From NCBI RefSeq assembly GCF_020215665.1, contig NZ_CP084061.1, forward strand, positions 1,178,001-1,242,000: a stretch of DNA of 64,000 bases, written 5' to 3'. A program made the position numbers and the translations under genes. Below, in pieces: positions 17,147 to 26,336 of this stretch. The notes under the pieces were generated by a model, which ran no database searches, had not been told where the DNA came from, and saw only the letters and a program-made list of their open reading frames with translations. Every line of letters begins with the position of its first letter. The stretch's first letter is position 1. Source of the DNA: Blautia parvula. GTDB lineage: Bacteria; Bacillota; Clostridia; Lachnospirales; Lachnospiraceae.

Positions 17147-17713
17147 ATGTCGCAGACTACCAAGCGGGCCCTTGCCCAGTCCCTGAAACATCTGATGGAA
17201 CAAAAACCCCTGGAAAAGATAACCGTGGTGGACATTTCGGAAGACTGCGGTGTGAACCGCCAGACCTTTTACTACCATTTTCAGGATATCTATGACCTGA
17301 TCGAATGGATCTACATCAATGAGGCAGAAAAACGGCTGGGGGAAAAGACCACATATGACACCTGGCAGGAAGGCTTTCTTCAAATCCTCTCCTATATACT
17401 GAACAACCGGAATTTTGTCAGGAACACATATCATTCTGTCAGCCGGGAATACCTGGAACATTTTCTCTTTCAGCAAATGTACCGCCTCCTGCTGGGCGTT
17501 ATCGAGGAAAAAGCAGAGGATATGGCTGTCCGGGACGCGGACAAACAGTTCATTGCGGACTTTTACAAATACGCCTTTGTGGGTCTGGTCTGTGAATGGA
17601 TCGAGAACGGCATGAAGGAAAAACCGGAGGCCATGACTGACCGCTTAAGCCTCTTAGTCCACGGCACCATCACCGGGGCGTTGGAACGGTTCCGGACAGA
17701 TAAAAAACATTAA
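17147..17713 (+). CDS. TetR-family transcriptional regulator
   Basis: The 188-residue protein has an N-terminal TetR helix-turn-helix (ITVVDISEDCGVNRQTFYYHFQDIYDLI) and a C-terminal ligand domain of the type seen in DhaS-like regulators. It sits directly upstream of oleate hydratase on the same strand, and a perfect 31-base palindrome between the two genes overlaps the hydratase -35. The reasonable inference is that it represses the hydratase and responds to a fatty acid or acyl-CoA; the ligand is not shown by the sequence. AGGAAAGGAG precedes the ATG. Confidence 0.9.
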   Translation: MSQTTKRALAQSLKHLMEQKPLEKITVVDISEDCGVNRQTFYYHFQDIYDLIEWIYINEAEKRLGEKTTYDTWQEGFLQILSYILNNRNFVRNTYHSVSREYLEHFLFQQMYRLLLGVIEEKAEDMAVRDADKQFIADFYKYAFVGLVCEWIENGMKEKPEAMTDRLSLLVHGTITGALERFRTDKKH

Positions 17714-17729
17714 TCTTTTATACACTTTA

Positions 17730-17775
17730 TGCGCAGTGTCAAAACTTTTGACACTGCGCATTTTCTGTTTATAGC
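17730..17775 (+). promoter_or_regulatory. Palindromic operator overlapping the oleate hydratase promoter
   Basis: Two 15-base arms (TGCGCAGTGTCAAAA and its exact complement) flank a single C at 17745, spanning 17730-17760. The right arm contains a perfect -35 TTGACA (17748-17753), with TATAGC (17770-17775) 16 bases further on. A 1-base centre is poor for an RNA hairpin but ideal for a dimeric repressor, so an operator is more likely than a terminator, although a short T run follows. Confidence 0.7.
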
Positions 17776-17853
17776 ATTCTTTTCTCTCTCCGTTTATAGT
17801 AAAGACAGATAAAAAAACAAATAATGATTCCTATCAAACAAGGAGGTATTCAT

Positions 17854-19623
17854 ATGTATTACAGCAATGGAAATTATGAAGCATTCGCACACCCGGTAAA
17901 GCCTGAGGGCGTTGACCGCAAATCCGCATATCTGGTCGGTTCCGGACTGGCTTCCCTGGCAGCCGCCTGCTTTCTGGTGAGGGACGGGCAGATGAAAGGG
18001 GAACACATCCACATTCTGGAGGAGTTGTCCCTGCCTGGCGGCGCCTGTGACGGCATTCATGATGCCCAGAAAGGTTTTATCATCCGGGGCGGCCGTGAGA
18101 TGGAAAACCATTTTGAGTGCCTCTGGGACCTGTTCCGCTCCATCCCTTCCCTGGAAACAGAGGATGCGTCCGTTCTGGATGAATTCTACTGGCTGAATAA
18201 AAAGGATCCAAACTACTCTCTCATGCGTGTCACCGAGAACAGAGGTGAGGATGCCCACACAGACAATAAATTCGCCCTCAGTGACAAAGCCGCCATGGAG
18301 ATCATGCAGCTCTTCTTCACAAAGGATGAAGACCTGTACGACAAAAAGATAAATGATGTCTTTACAGAGGAGTTCTTCAAGTCCAACTTCTGGCTCTACT
18401 GGAGAACCATGTTTGCCTTTGAGGACTGGCACAGCGCCCTGGAGATGAAGCTGTATATCCAGCGTTTCATCCATCACATCGGCGGCCTTCCCGACCTGTC
18501 CGCCCTGAAGTTTACCAAGTATAACCAGTATGAATCCCTGATCCTCCCCATGGTAAAATATCTGGAAGCCCACGGGGTCCACTTCCAGTATGACACCAGA
18601 GTGACCAATGTGATCTTTGACATCACTCCTGAGAAAAAGGCTGCCCGGAAAATTCTGATGATCCATAATGGGCAGGAGGAGTGCATTGACCTGCTGGACG
18701 ACGACCTGGTATTCGTCACCAACGGAAGCTGCACGGAGAACTCCAGCCTGGGAGATGATGACCATGCCCCTGTGTTAAACGACACTCCCGGCGGATGCTG
18801 GGAACTGTGGAAGAACATAGCGGCCCAGGACCTCTCCTTCGGCAATCCCGACAAGTTCTGCAGCGAGACAGACAAAACCACCTGGGAATCCGCCACAGTC
18901 ACCACACTGGATGACAGGATCCCGCCCTATATCCAAAAAGTCTGCAAACGTGACCCCTTCAGCGGCAAAGTGGTGACCGGAGGCATTGTGACCTGTAAGG
19001 ACTCCTCCTGGCTCATGAGCTATACCCTGAACCGCCAGCCCCATTTTAAAGAACAGCCAAAAGACCAGCTTGTAGTCTGGGTCTACGGCCTGTTCACGGA
19101 TGTTCCCGGGGATTATGTGAAAAAGCCCATGCGGGAATGTACCGGAAGAGAGATCACGGAGGAATGGCTGTACCATCTGGGCGTTCCCGTGGAAGAGATA
19201 CCGGATATGGCAGCTAACTCCGCCCGCTGCATTCCCTGCATGATGCCCTATATCACAGCCTTCTTCATGCCCAGAACAGCAGGTGACAGACCCAAGGTAG
19301 TACCGGAAGGATGTGTGAACTTCGCATTTATCGGCCAGTTCGCGGATACAGTAAGAGATACGGTATTCACCACAGAATACTCTGTGCGGACAGCCATGGA
19401 GGCGGTCTACACTCTTCTGGATGTGGACCGGGGTGTTCCGGAAGTCTACGCCTCCTGCTATGACATCCGCGCGCTTCTGGATGCCACTTCAAAAATGCTG
19501 GACGGTAAGAAAGCTATCGAGATGAAAGTGCCCTGGATCATGAAGCTGGTGGAAAAGAAAGCCCTGCGGAAGATCTCCGGCACTGTGATCGAAGATCTGC
19601 TGAAAGAATACAACGTTATCTAA
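17854..19623 (+). CDS. ohyA: Oleate hydratase (MCRA family)
   Basis: The 589-residue FAD protein belongs to the oleate hydratase/myosin-cross-reactive-antigen family. These enzymes add water to the cis-9 double bond of unsaturated fatty acids, giving 10-hydroxystearate from oleate; in gut bacteria this is seen as fatty-acid detoxification. The FAD-binding motif [17 protein letters not shown] is at residues about 29-45. GGRE with [10 protein letters not shown] and the C-terminal FAIIGQFAD-like segment ([30 protein letters not shown], in two parts) are family hallmarks. AAGGAGG lies before the ATG at 17854; the earlier in-frame ATG at 17824 has no ribosome site. Confidence 0.95.
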   Translation: MYYSNGNYEAFAHPVKPEGVDRKSAYLVGSGLASLAAACFLVRDGQMKGEHIHILEELSLPGGACDGIHDAQKGFIIRGGREMENHFECLWDLFRSIPSLETEDASVLDEFYWLNKKDPNYSLMRVTENRGEDAHTDNKFALSDKAAMEIMQLFFTKDEDLYDKKINDVFTEEFFKSNFWLYWRTMFAFEDWHSALEMKLYIQRFIHHIGGLPDLSALKFTKYNQYESLILPMVKYLEAHGVHFQYDTRVTNVIFDITPEKKAARKILMIHNGQEECIDLLDDDLVFVTNGSCTENSSLGDDDHAPVLNDTPGGCWELWKNIAAQDLSFGNPDKFCSETDKTTWESATVTTLDDRIPPYIQKVCKRDPFSGKVVTGGIVTCKDSSWLMSYTLNRQPHFKEQPKDQLVVWVYGLFTDVPGDYVKKPMRECTGREITEEWLYHLGVPVEEIPDMAANSARCIPCMMPYITAFFMPRTAGDRPKVVPEGCVNFAFIGQFADTVRDTVFTTEYSVRTAMEAVYTLLDVDRGVPEVYASCYDIRALLDATSKMLDGKKAIEMKVPWIMKLVEKKALRKISGTVIEDLLKEYNVI

Positions 19624-19629
19624 GACAGG

Positions 19630-19666
19630 CAGGAGGCAGGTGAATCCATCACCTGCCTCCTGTTTT
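19630..19666 (+). terminator. Terminator of oleate hydratase
   Basis: A perfect 14-bp stem (arms CAGGAGGCAGGTGA and TCACCTGCCTCCTG) with a 5-base loop followed by TTTT, six bases after the stop, between convergent genes. Confidence 0.88.
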
Positions 19667-19684
19667 CCCTGCCGCTTCACAGGA

Positions 19685-21196
19685 CTATAGCCATCCTCCT
19701 GCCTTCAGCAGTGTATTATTTTTTACCGCCTCGTAAGAATTCTGAATATCCACGGACAGCTTCCTGTCCCGATCCAGAAACGGAACGATCTTCCGGTACT
19801 CCCTGAATGCCTTTCCGGAACATTTCCCCAGCTTATAATTTCTCCTGAGATCTACCGCCTGGGCAGCGTGCATCAGCTCCATTCCCAGAATATATCTCAG
19901 ATTATCCACGATCTGAAAGGACTTTTCCAATGCCAGAACCGCGTTGGAAGCATGGTCCTCAATATACCCGGACAATGCCAGGAAATCCATGGAAGAAGGA
20001 TTTGCCAGAGACCGGTTCTCTGTGTCCAGAGAGGTAAACGTCTTCTGGATCGTGGAATATCCGATGACCGTCTTGCCCCCGTCAGGAGATAAAAACCGGG
20101 GAAGCCCTGTAAAATCAGGGTCAGCCAGCTTCAATATCCTGTGGCACGCACCCTTTGACATATGGTTCAGGGCTATATTCAGCATCTCTGCCTTCAGCAC
20201 CAGATTCAGAGGCTCAAAATTACAGCTCACGGATACCCGCCCCTCATCAGGAAGGACACAGGGATTGTCATCCGAGTGGTTCAGATGCTGCTCAAGGCTC
20301 ATCTCCAGCAGTCTGATGCATTCCAGTATGGACCCGTTTATAAAAGCGGAATCCCTGAAGCTTAAGGGGTCCTGGAGAGCCTTGCCCTCTGTGCCGTCAA
20401 AGAGATAGCTGCCCTCCAGCATAGCCAGACATTCCCGGGCGCATTCCGTCTGTTCCGGAAATCCCTTTGCCTCTGTCACACTTTTGTCAAGCTGCTGAAT
20501 CTGTCCGTTCAATCCCTCCAGGCCAATACAGTAAATAAGATTGGAGTTGGCTGTCAGCTCTTTTACCTCCTTCAGAAGAAGGGCTGTCATGGCCGCCGCC
20601 TGAGAGTTGGAGGACACGATTCCGAGACCGTCCTTCGGGCCGAGGACCAGCGGCTTCAGTCCCTCCGTTTCCATGGCTTTCAGGCTGTCTGTGGGCCGGC
20701 CTTTATAGAGCACATCATTTTCTCCGATCATGGACATGCCGATCATGGCATTGACCGCCAGGTCAGCTTCCCCCACAGAACTCCTTCTGGGAACCAGGGG
20801 ATGTATCCTCTTATTCAGGAAATCCCTGTAGCGCTTCAGCACCTCCGTGGAAAGCCCTGCACAGCCATACAGAGCTGTGTTCAGGCGGATCAGCATGACA
20901 GCCCGTATTTCCTCCTCCGTACAATACGGAGGTACGCAAAGAGAATGGGAACGCAGAAGGTTTTTATTATACTGGTCAAAATACTCATTGTAGACTTTCC
21001 TGTCCTTGTTCCATCCTACCCCTCTGTTTGTCCCGTAAACAGGCGTTTCCGAGTCCACCATCCGGTATAGGACATGCTTTGCCTTTTCCGCCCGTTTCAA
21101 AGCCTCCTCTGAGATTTCCACACAGGCCCCGTCATATACCACCTCATAAATCTGGTCCAAGGTAAGGCTGTTTCCATCCAAAATAATTTTCTCCAT
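19685..21196 (-). CDS. HAL/PAL-superfamily lyase lacking the MIO triad (candidate ergothionase)
   Basis: This 503-residue protein has the fold-defining motifs of histidine/phenylalanine ammonia-lyases: YGTNRGVG near residue 54, SNSQAAAMTALL near 206, SDDNPCVLP, and the C-terminal SLDTENRSLANPSSMD...EDHASNA. The segment that should read GSVGASGDLAP is RSSVGEADLAV (139-148), so the Ala-Ser-Gly that cyclises to the MIO cofactor is absent. Ergothionase (ergothioneine trimethylamine-lyase) is a known MIO-free branch of this superfamily found in gut bacteria, which makes it the best guess; a non-histidine substrate is possible. GGGAGAG precedes the ATG at 21196. The SARP-type regulator gene lies 75 bases upstream on the same strand. 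Confidence 0.72.
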   Translation of the reverse strand: MEKIILDGNSLTLDQIYEVVYDGACVEISEEALKRAEKAKHVLYRMVDSETPVYGTNRGVGWNKDRKVYNEYFDQYNKNLLRSHSLCVPPYCTEEEIRAVMLIRLNTALYGCAGLSTEVLKRYRDFLNKRIHPLVPRRSSVGEADLAVNAMIGMSMIGENDVLYKGRPTDSLKAMETEGLKPLVLGPKDGLGIVSSNSQAAAMTALLLKEVKELTANSNLIYCIGLEGLNGQIQQLDKSVTEAKGFPEQTECARECLAMLEGSYLFDGTEGKALQDPLSFRDSAFINGSILECIRLLEMSLEQHLNHSDDNPCVLPDEGRVSVSCNFEPLNLVLKAEMLNIALNHMSKGACHRILKLADPDFTGLPRFLSPDGGKTVIGYSTIQKTFTSLDTENRSLANPSSMDFLALSGYIEDHASNAVLALEKSFQIVDNLRYILGMELMHAAQAVDLRRNYKLGKCSGKAFREYRKIVPFLDRDRKLSVDIQNSYEAVKNNTLLKAGGWL

Positions 21197-21271
21197 CGTG
21201 TTCTCTCCCATTCTGCCAGCACTGCCGTGCTGTTTTTCTGAAAATATAAGATATTTTCATCTAAATTTTGT

Positions 21272-23458
21272 TTAAAAAATGCAGAATTGGTCAAGATATT
21301 TTCTTTCCCATAGGGATGGGATTTTTGCCTGTTCTTCTTTTTCACTAAATGCCTGTCTGTTTTCTTCCAGCCTCTTCCTGCACCTGCAGGGACAGGCGCT
21401 GCTCTTGGTAATCAGACTGATGATCCTGATGTAGAGACATCGTTCAAAGGGGTCCCTGCTGTATACAGCAGACTGCCCGGCTTTTTCCAGGTACACTGCC
21501 CCGCCCTCAAAGTCTCCCTTTCTGAATAACAGAACCGCTTCATAGGAATAGGCACTGCTTCTTTTAAACATTACGTGGAGATGTTCAAAGCTCTGCACAG
21601 CGGCTTTTATATACCGCTCCGCCATCTTGTCATTTCCTGTATCAAACAGTCCTTTCCCCATATGAAGGTAGAGCAGGGTCTTGCCGCTGATATTATGGAC
21701 ATTGGCGTTGATATCCAGAGATTTTCTATAGTATTCCATGGCACTGTCATAATCCTTTGTCAGCCTGCCAATCTCCCCAAGCCAGCTGTATGCCACCGCA
21801 GCATTGGCCCCCCATTCCTCTGCCCACTCTTTACTCAGGAATATCTCTGCTGCCTGAAGCAGCTCCTGACGGCCTTTTTCCATTTCCCCTTTAAGGATAT
21901 AGCCAATTCCCAAAAGCCGCTTCCAGAATCCCTGTTCCGCAGATGTATCAGCCGCCCGATTCACACCCTCACGGCTCAGACAAAGCAGTTCGTCTGCCTG
22001 GTAAGTGTCCATACAGATAAATGCCTTCTGCTTCAGAATCTCTTCTGTTATGCCCTGCAGCTCCTCCAGCAGCCTGATGTATTCCCAGGATCTTTCGTAG
22101 TCCGGTATCTTCACATAAGACTGCACCAACATGGTCAGATAAAGCTCCAGCCGGTCCTTTTCAAAGCTCTCCGGGTTGACAGACTCTTTATATGCTTCCA
22201 CATATTTTTCCATCTGTTCATAGATGAATGCAATCTGCTTTTTATTATTGAGGTAGGTTTCCGTATTATACATCACATCATAATTGTGCAGCACCGGAAA
22301 ATACTGGTGGGCGATCGTCAGATATCTGCTCAGATATTCTTTCAGGTAAAAATCTGATTTTTCTCTGTCCTGGCTCTTAAAATAGTGGTAGCTGATCTTA
22401 GGCAGAATATCCTCATTTTTCCCCAGAAAAAACTGCTTTTCAAACCTCTTCGCCATGAGTCTGTGGAGACTCTTTCTCTTTGTCAGGCTGAGGCTTTCAT
22501 ATACCCTTTTCCTCTCCTCCTCAAGCGGAAAGGAATAATAAATTCTGCCGGACTCCTCCTCCTCCTGAATGATACCCCGGCGGACAAGAGATTCGATTCC
22601 CTCCACAAACAGGTCTTCCTCAATATCGGAAAAATATTTTAATTTTCTGTATTCCGCCCTGTCACAGAACATGGATATCCATTTTAGCAGGGTTTCACAT
22701 ATTTCTGACTGGATTTCCTGCTTGTATAACCTCGGCTTTTCTCCCTCGGGTACACTTTTCCTCTCTTTTGCGCTGCTGATTTTCTGCCACAGCCTTGTTA
22801 TCTCCTCTCCGGGCACCTCATCCAGCTCCTGTTCCAATATATACTTAAGCTCCCGGTAAACCATTTCCGCACGGTTTTCCTGGCCTTCTTTTTCGTATAA
22901 TCTCATGAGAAGCTGATAGTATTTTTCGCAGAACTCATCCATGGAAATGAGATTTTTGCATATCTCCTCACACAAATCCAATCTGCATTTCTCTCCGCCC
23001 AATTCCTCTTCTGCCAGGGAATAAATTTTCTCTGCAGTCTCAACTCTTTTCTGACGTATAAAACTTTCAAACTGGCTGCTCTCTTTTACTTCAAAATGAT
23101 CCAAATACCAGAAATTTTCCTTACCGGAAAGGATTTCAAGATTTCCTTTCATCTCTTCCAGATCGATCCACAGATCCGCCTCCGGGTTGATCTTAAGCTG
23201 CTGCCTTCCGTCTGTGATCAGAAAATCCTTCCCAAAGGCTTTTCTGATATGATAAAGGGCATTTCTGTAGTTTCTGTTGGCCTTTTCTTCGTCATATTTG
23301 TCTCCCCAAAAGATGTCTTCCAAAATCTGCTTATTTTCATACCCTTTGGTGACCAGATAATAAAACATGCCCTCAGCTCTTCCATAAGGAAACAAATATC
23401 TTTTCTTATTTATATAAACTCTGGGGGGTCCTAAAAGAAAAACTTCTACTTTCTCCAT
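21272..23458 (-). CDS. SARP/BTAD-type transcriptional activator with TPR repeats
   Basis: The 728-residue protein opens with a winged-helix OmpR-like DNA-binding domain (about 1-95, VFLLGPPRVYINKKRYLFPYGRAEGMFYYL...NALYHIRKAF, listed in parts), followed by the bacterial transcriptional activator domain (about 100-240) and a long helical region with TPR-like repeats (KDYDSAMEYYRKSLDINAN). No Walker A motif is seen, so it is a two-part SARP without the ATPase. GGAGAGG precedes the ATG at 23458; upstream in-frame codons lack a ribosome site. It is divergent from the molybdenum hydroxylase operon and upstream of the lyase, so it is the probable activator of this island. Confidence 0.88.
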   Translation of the reverse strand: MEKVEVFLLGPPRVYINKKRYLFPYGRAEGMFYYLVTKGYENKQILEDIFWGDKYDEEKANRNYRNALYHIRKAFGKDFLITDGRQQLKINPEADLWIDLEEMKGNLEILSGKENFWYLDHFEVKESSQFESFIRQKRVETAEKIYSLAEEELGGEKCRLDLCEEICKNLISMDEFCEKYYQLLMRLYEKEGQENRAEMVYRELKYILEQELDEVPGEEITRLWQKISSAKERKSVPEGEKPRLYKQEIQSEICETLLKWISMFCDRAEYRKLKYFSDIEEDLFVEGIESLVRRGIIQEEEESGRIYYSFPLEEERKRVYESLSLTKRKSLHRLMAKRFEKQFFLGKNEDILPKISYHYFKSQDREKSDFYLKEYLSRYLTIAHQYFPVLHNYDVMYNTETYLNNKKQIAFIYEQMEKYVEAYKESVNPESFEKDRLELYLTMLVQSYVKIPDYERSWEYIRLLEELQGITEEILKQKAFICMDTYQADELLCLSREGVNRAADTSAEQGFWKRLLGIGYILKGEMEKGRQELLQAAEIFLSKEWAEEWGANAAVAYSWLGEIGRLTKDYDSAMEYYRKSLDINANVHNISGKTLLYLHMGKGLFDTGNDKMAERYIKAAVQSFEHLHVMFKRSSAYSYEAVLLFRKGDFEGGAVYLEKAGQSAVYSRDPFERCLYIRIISLITKSSACPCRCRKRLEENRQAFSEKEEQAKIPSLWERKYLDQFCIF

Positions 23459-23498
23459 GCCATCCTCTCCCTTTTTGTTTTGCACACTTCTTTTATTT

Positions 23499-23527
23499 AT
23501 CATAGGCAGACAGAGGCGATTAGTCAA
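23499..23527 (-). promoter_or_regulatory. Promoter of the SARP-type regulator
   Basis: On the minus strand TTGACT (23527-23522) and TATGAT (23504-23499) have a 17-base spacer, each with five of six consensus bases. The -35 overlaps the first heptamer of the divergent activator site, suggesting autoregulation. Confidence 0.65.
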
Positions 23528-23569
23528 CAACACTTTTTTAACAAAACTTCAACAAATATATTCCATAAT
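23524..23569 (+). promoter_or_regulatory. SARP-like heptamer repeats and promoter of the hydroxylase operon
   Basis: Heptamers TCAACAA (23524-23530), TTAACAA (23538-23544) and TCAACAA (23549-23555) precede a -10 CATAAT (23564-23569). The last two are 11 bases apart start to start, and the last ends 8 bases before the -10. That is the published geometry for SARP activators, whose repeats replace the -35. No good -35 hexamer exists here, as expected for an activator-dependent promoter. Confidence 0.6.
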
Positions 23570-23599
23570 AGAAATAAAAAAGCAGGAGGTATCCGTTCT

Positions 23600-24091
23600 A
23601 TGAATTATTTTACTATTACTCTCACCATCAACCGGGAAACCATGGTTTTTTCCGTCACGGAGGAAGACACGCTTCTCGATGTCATCCGTGAAAAAGCAGG
23701 GCTTACGGGCACCAAACAGGGATGCGGCTGCGAACAGTGCGGAGCCTGTACCGTGCTTTTAAACCACAAGGCTGTAAATTCCTGCTGTATACTGGCGCTG
23801 CAGGCAGACAATGGGGTAATTGAAACCATTGAGGGCCTGGAATCACCGGAAAAACTTCATCCCATTCAGCAGGCTTACATAGAAGAAGGTGCTGTACAGT
23901 GCGGATTCTGCACACCGGGCATGATCATGTCCACAAAAGCGCTTTTGGATCAGGTTCCAAACCCTGATACTTCCCAGATTCGGAGTGCGCTCTCCGGAAA
24001 TATATGCAGATGCACCGGCTATACCAAAATTGAGGCAGCCGTAAAAAATGCAGCCCGGAAATTAGAGGAGGTATCCCATGAATCCATATAA
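23600..24091 (+). CDS. Molybdenum hydroxylase, [2Fe-2S] subunit
   Basis: The 163-residue subunit carries both [2Fe-2S] clusters of the xanthine oxidase family: a plant-ferredoxin-type set (Cys42, 44, 47, 50 in GCGCEQCGACTV, Cys62) and the alpha-helical set (Cys101, 104, 136, 138 in QCGFCTPGM and NICRCTGY). It corresponds to HcrC/XdhC-type small subunits and passes electrons between the molybdenum and FAD subunits. AGGAGGT precedes the ATG at 23600. It overlaps the large-subunit gene by 14 bases. Confidence 0.93.
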   Translation: MNYFTITLTINRETMVFSVTEEDTLLDVIREKAGLTGTKQGCGCEQCGACTVLLNHKAVNSCCILALQADNGVIETIEGLESPEKLHPIQQAYIEEGAVQCGFCTPGMIMSTKALLDQVPNPDTSQIRSALSGNICRCTGYTKIEAAVKNAARKLEEVSHESI

Positions 24092-26324
24092 AATCGCAGC
24101 ACACAAAATCCCAAGACACGAATCTGCCGCAAAAGTTACCGGAAAAGCTCTTTATACCGATGATCTTTCCCTGCCCAAAATGGTTTACGGCATGATCATC
24201 CGAAGCCCTCACGCCCACGCACAGGTAACACACATTGATCTGACGGAAGCGGAAAAAACCGAAGGATACATAGGGGCCCTTCTTCCGTGGGAGGTTCCCG
24301 ATACCTTTTATAACTGCTCCGGAACTCCTCCGTCCCCGCTGCTTATGAAGGATGAGAAGGTACTCACCACGCATCCCCTCTGTGTAGGAGACCGTATCCT
24401 GGCAATTGCAGCCCGTACGCCCCAAGCGCTTTTAAAAGCAGCGAAAGCTGTGCAGATCAGCTACACCATTCTGCCTTCCGTACATACCATAAAGGACGCT
24501 TTAAGGAAGGATGCTGCCCCCATCCAGCCTCATATCTCCAAAAACAATATCCTGGCCGTAAGAGAAGCCTGTATGGGCGATACCCAAAAAGGCTTTGAAG
24601 AGGCTGACTATATTTTTGAGGATGACTTCCACACTCCGGCCACACAGCATGTGGCTATGGAACCTACCTCCTGTATCTGTGATTTTTCCGACGGCAGGAC
24701 ATTAAATATCTGGAGCAACTCCCAGACCCCTTACCAGGAACGCAGGATCCTGGCAGAACTGTTTCAGATGGAAGAAAATGACATCCGTATTGTGAAGCCT
24801 GTTATGGGCGGAGGCTTCGGCGCCAGGCAGCAGCTCCATAACCAGCCAGCCGCTGCCCTGCTGTCAAAAAAGATACGAAGGCCGGTAAAACTCATTAACA
24901 CCAGGGAGGAAGAGATGTACGCCTCTGTTGTCCGCCACGAGATGCAGACACATTTAAAATTCGGTGTGACAAAACAAGGGATTTTGACTGCTTTCCAGAC
25001 AGAGTTTTATCTGAACGCAGGCCCTTACACCACCCACACTCCCACTATTGTGGCTGCAGCCAGCAGAAAATTCCAGTACAGGATTCCCAACTACCTCTTT
25101 AACGGGTACACTGTAGCTACCAACGGCCCCACTGCAGGCGCCTTTAGGGGGTATGGCAATTCACAGCTCACCTTCGGGCGGGAGCTGATGATGAGCCGGA
25201 TCGCCAGAAGGCTGCACCTGGATCCTGTGGATTTCCGGCTGCGCAACCACGTCAAGACCGGTGAGAAGTTCCCCGCCGCTGCCTCCGCTGTCACAAGCTG
25301 CGGTATTGAAAAATGTGCCCGCCGCTGCCAGGAGATCCGGCGGGAGATCGACGAAAAAGAAGGTCTGGCAGATAATGAGGATATCCGGCAGGCATGGGGC
25401 GTATCCTTTGCCTGCCATGGCTCCGGCCCCTCCTCCAAGGAGGGTATGAGCTCTGCCGTCATACTGGTAAGCGATGACGGCGGCATCCGCCTGATAACCG
25501 GTTCTGCCGATATCGGACAGGGCAGTGAAACCATGCTCTCCCAGATTGCCGCGGAGTGTCTGGGCATTCCCCTTTCCCATGTTAAGATCACAGCGGCTGA
25601 TACAGGCATTACCCCTTACGATACAGGAACCTTCGGCAGTTCCCAGACGTATGTAAGCGGAAATGCTGTAGTGCTGGCCTGTCAGGACGTGATCCTAAAA
25701 CTGACGGATGCTTTATCAGACTGTTATGACAGCGCAGATATTACGTTCGGGGAGGATAAAAAATTCCATATTCCTTCCGAAAATCTGTGTCTGACCTTAG
25801 AGGAGGCTGCCCATCAGGTAGTATTCGGTATAAAAGGAGCCGTGATCATCGGAAACTCCAGCTATAAAGCAAAAGAAAGTCCCAATCCCTTTGCTGTCTG
25901 TATGGTAAAAGCGGAATACGAAAAGAAGACCAACAGCATTATCCTGCGGCACGTGATCGAGGTGGTGGATGTGGGCACCCCCATTAATCCCCTCACAGTC
26001 ATCGGCCAGATTGAGGGCGGTGTAGCACAGGGTGTGGGCTACGCTCTGACAGAGGCTTTGGAACACAGCCGCCATGCAGGCAAGGTGATCTCTTCAGACC
26101 TATTGACATACCGGGTCCCCCTCATATGCGATATGCCTGAAATCCACGGAGAATATATAGAAAATTTTGAACCCACCGGCCCTCTAGGCGCCAAAAGTGT
26201 AGGCGAGCTGACCACCGTACCCGTAGCACCTGCCATCGCAGATGCCGTATCCCAGGCATCCGGCAGAGAGATCAATAAAATACCACTGTCTGAATTTTTT
26301 TTCATAAAACCAAACAAAAAGTAA
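24078..26324 (+). CDS. Molybdenum hydroxylase, molybdopterin-binding subunit
   Basis: The 748-residue subunit binds the molybdopterin cofactor. It has the family elements GKALYTDDL, VMGGGFGARQ, FRGYGNSQ, ADIGQGSETM and, near the C-terminus, GAKSVGELTTVP with the invariant catalytic Glu of xanthine-oxidase enzymes. The gene order small, large, FAD resembles hydroxylase/dehydroxylase operons. The substrate cannot be read from the sequence; the 4-hydroxybenzoyl-CoA reductase-like FAD partner suggests an aromatic or heteroaromatic compound. GGAGG precedes the ATG. Confidence 0.93.
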   Translation: MNPYKIAAHKIPRHESAAKVTGKALYTDDLSLPKMVYGMIIRSPHAHAQVTHIDLTEAEKTEGYIGALLPWEVPDTFYNCSGTPPSPLLMKDEKVLTTHPLCVGDRILAIAARTPQALLKAAKAVQISYTILPSVHTIKDALRKDAAPIQPHISKNNILAVREACMGDTQKGFEEADYIFEDDFHTPATQHVAMEPTSCICDFSDGRTLNIWSNSQTPYQERRILAELFQMEENDIRIVKPVMGGGFGARQQLHNQPAAALLSKKIRRPVKLINTREEEMYASVVRHEMQTHLKFGVTKQGILTAFQTEFYLNAGPYTTHTPTIVAAASRKFQYRIPNYLFNGYTVATNGPTAGAFRGYGNSQLTFGRELMMSRIARRLHLDPVDFRLRNHVKTGEKFPAAASAVTSCGIEKCARRCQEIRREIDEKEGLADNEDIRQAWGVSFACHGSGPSSKEGMSSAVILVSDDGGIRLITGSADIGQGSETMLSQIAAECLGIPLSHVKITAADTGITPYDTGTFGSSQTYVSGNAVVLACQDVILKLTDALSDCYDSADITFGEDKKFHIPSENLCLTLEEAAHQVVFGIKGAVIIGNSSYKAKESPNPFAVCMVKAEYEKKTNSIILRHVIEVVDVGTPINPLTVIGQIEGGVAQGVGYALTEALEHSRHAGKVISSDLLTYRVPLICDMPEIHGEYIENFEPTGPLGAKSVGELTTVPVAPAIADAVSQASGREINKIPLSEFFFIKPNKK

Positions 26325-26336
26325 GGAGCGATGACC

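Noticed and set aside
17730-17760. Terminator of the TetR gene
   Set aside because: The centre is one base, leaving no proper loop unless several pairs open, and the right arm contains a consensus -35; an operator explains it better.
20000-21100. Ordinary histidine ammonia-lyase (hutH)
   Set aside because: The MIO-forming Ala-Ser-Gly is absent and no other hut gene is nearby.
21197-21271. SARP-like heptamers upstream of the MIO-less lyase
   Set aside because: TTAAACA and TTAGATG have suitable spacing to a TTATAT but match each other at only four of seven bases; too weak to claim.
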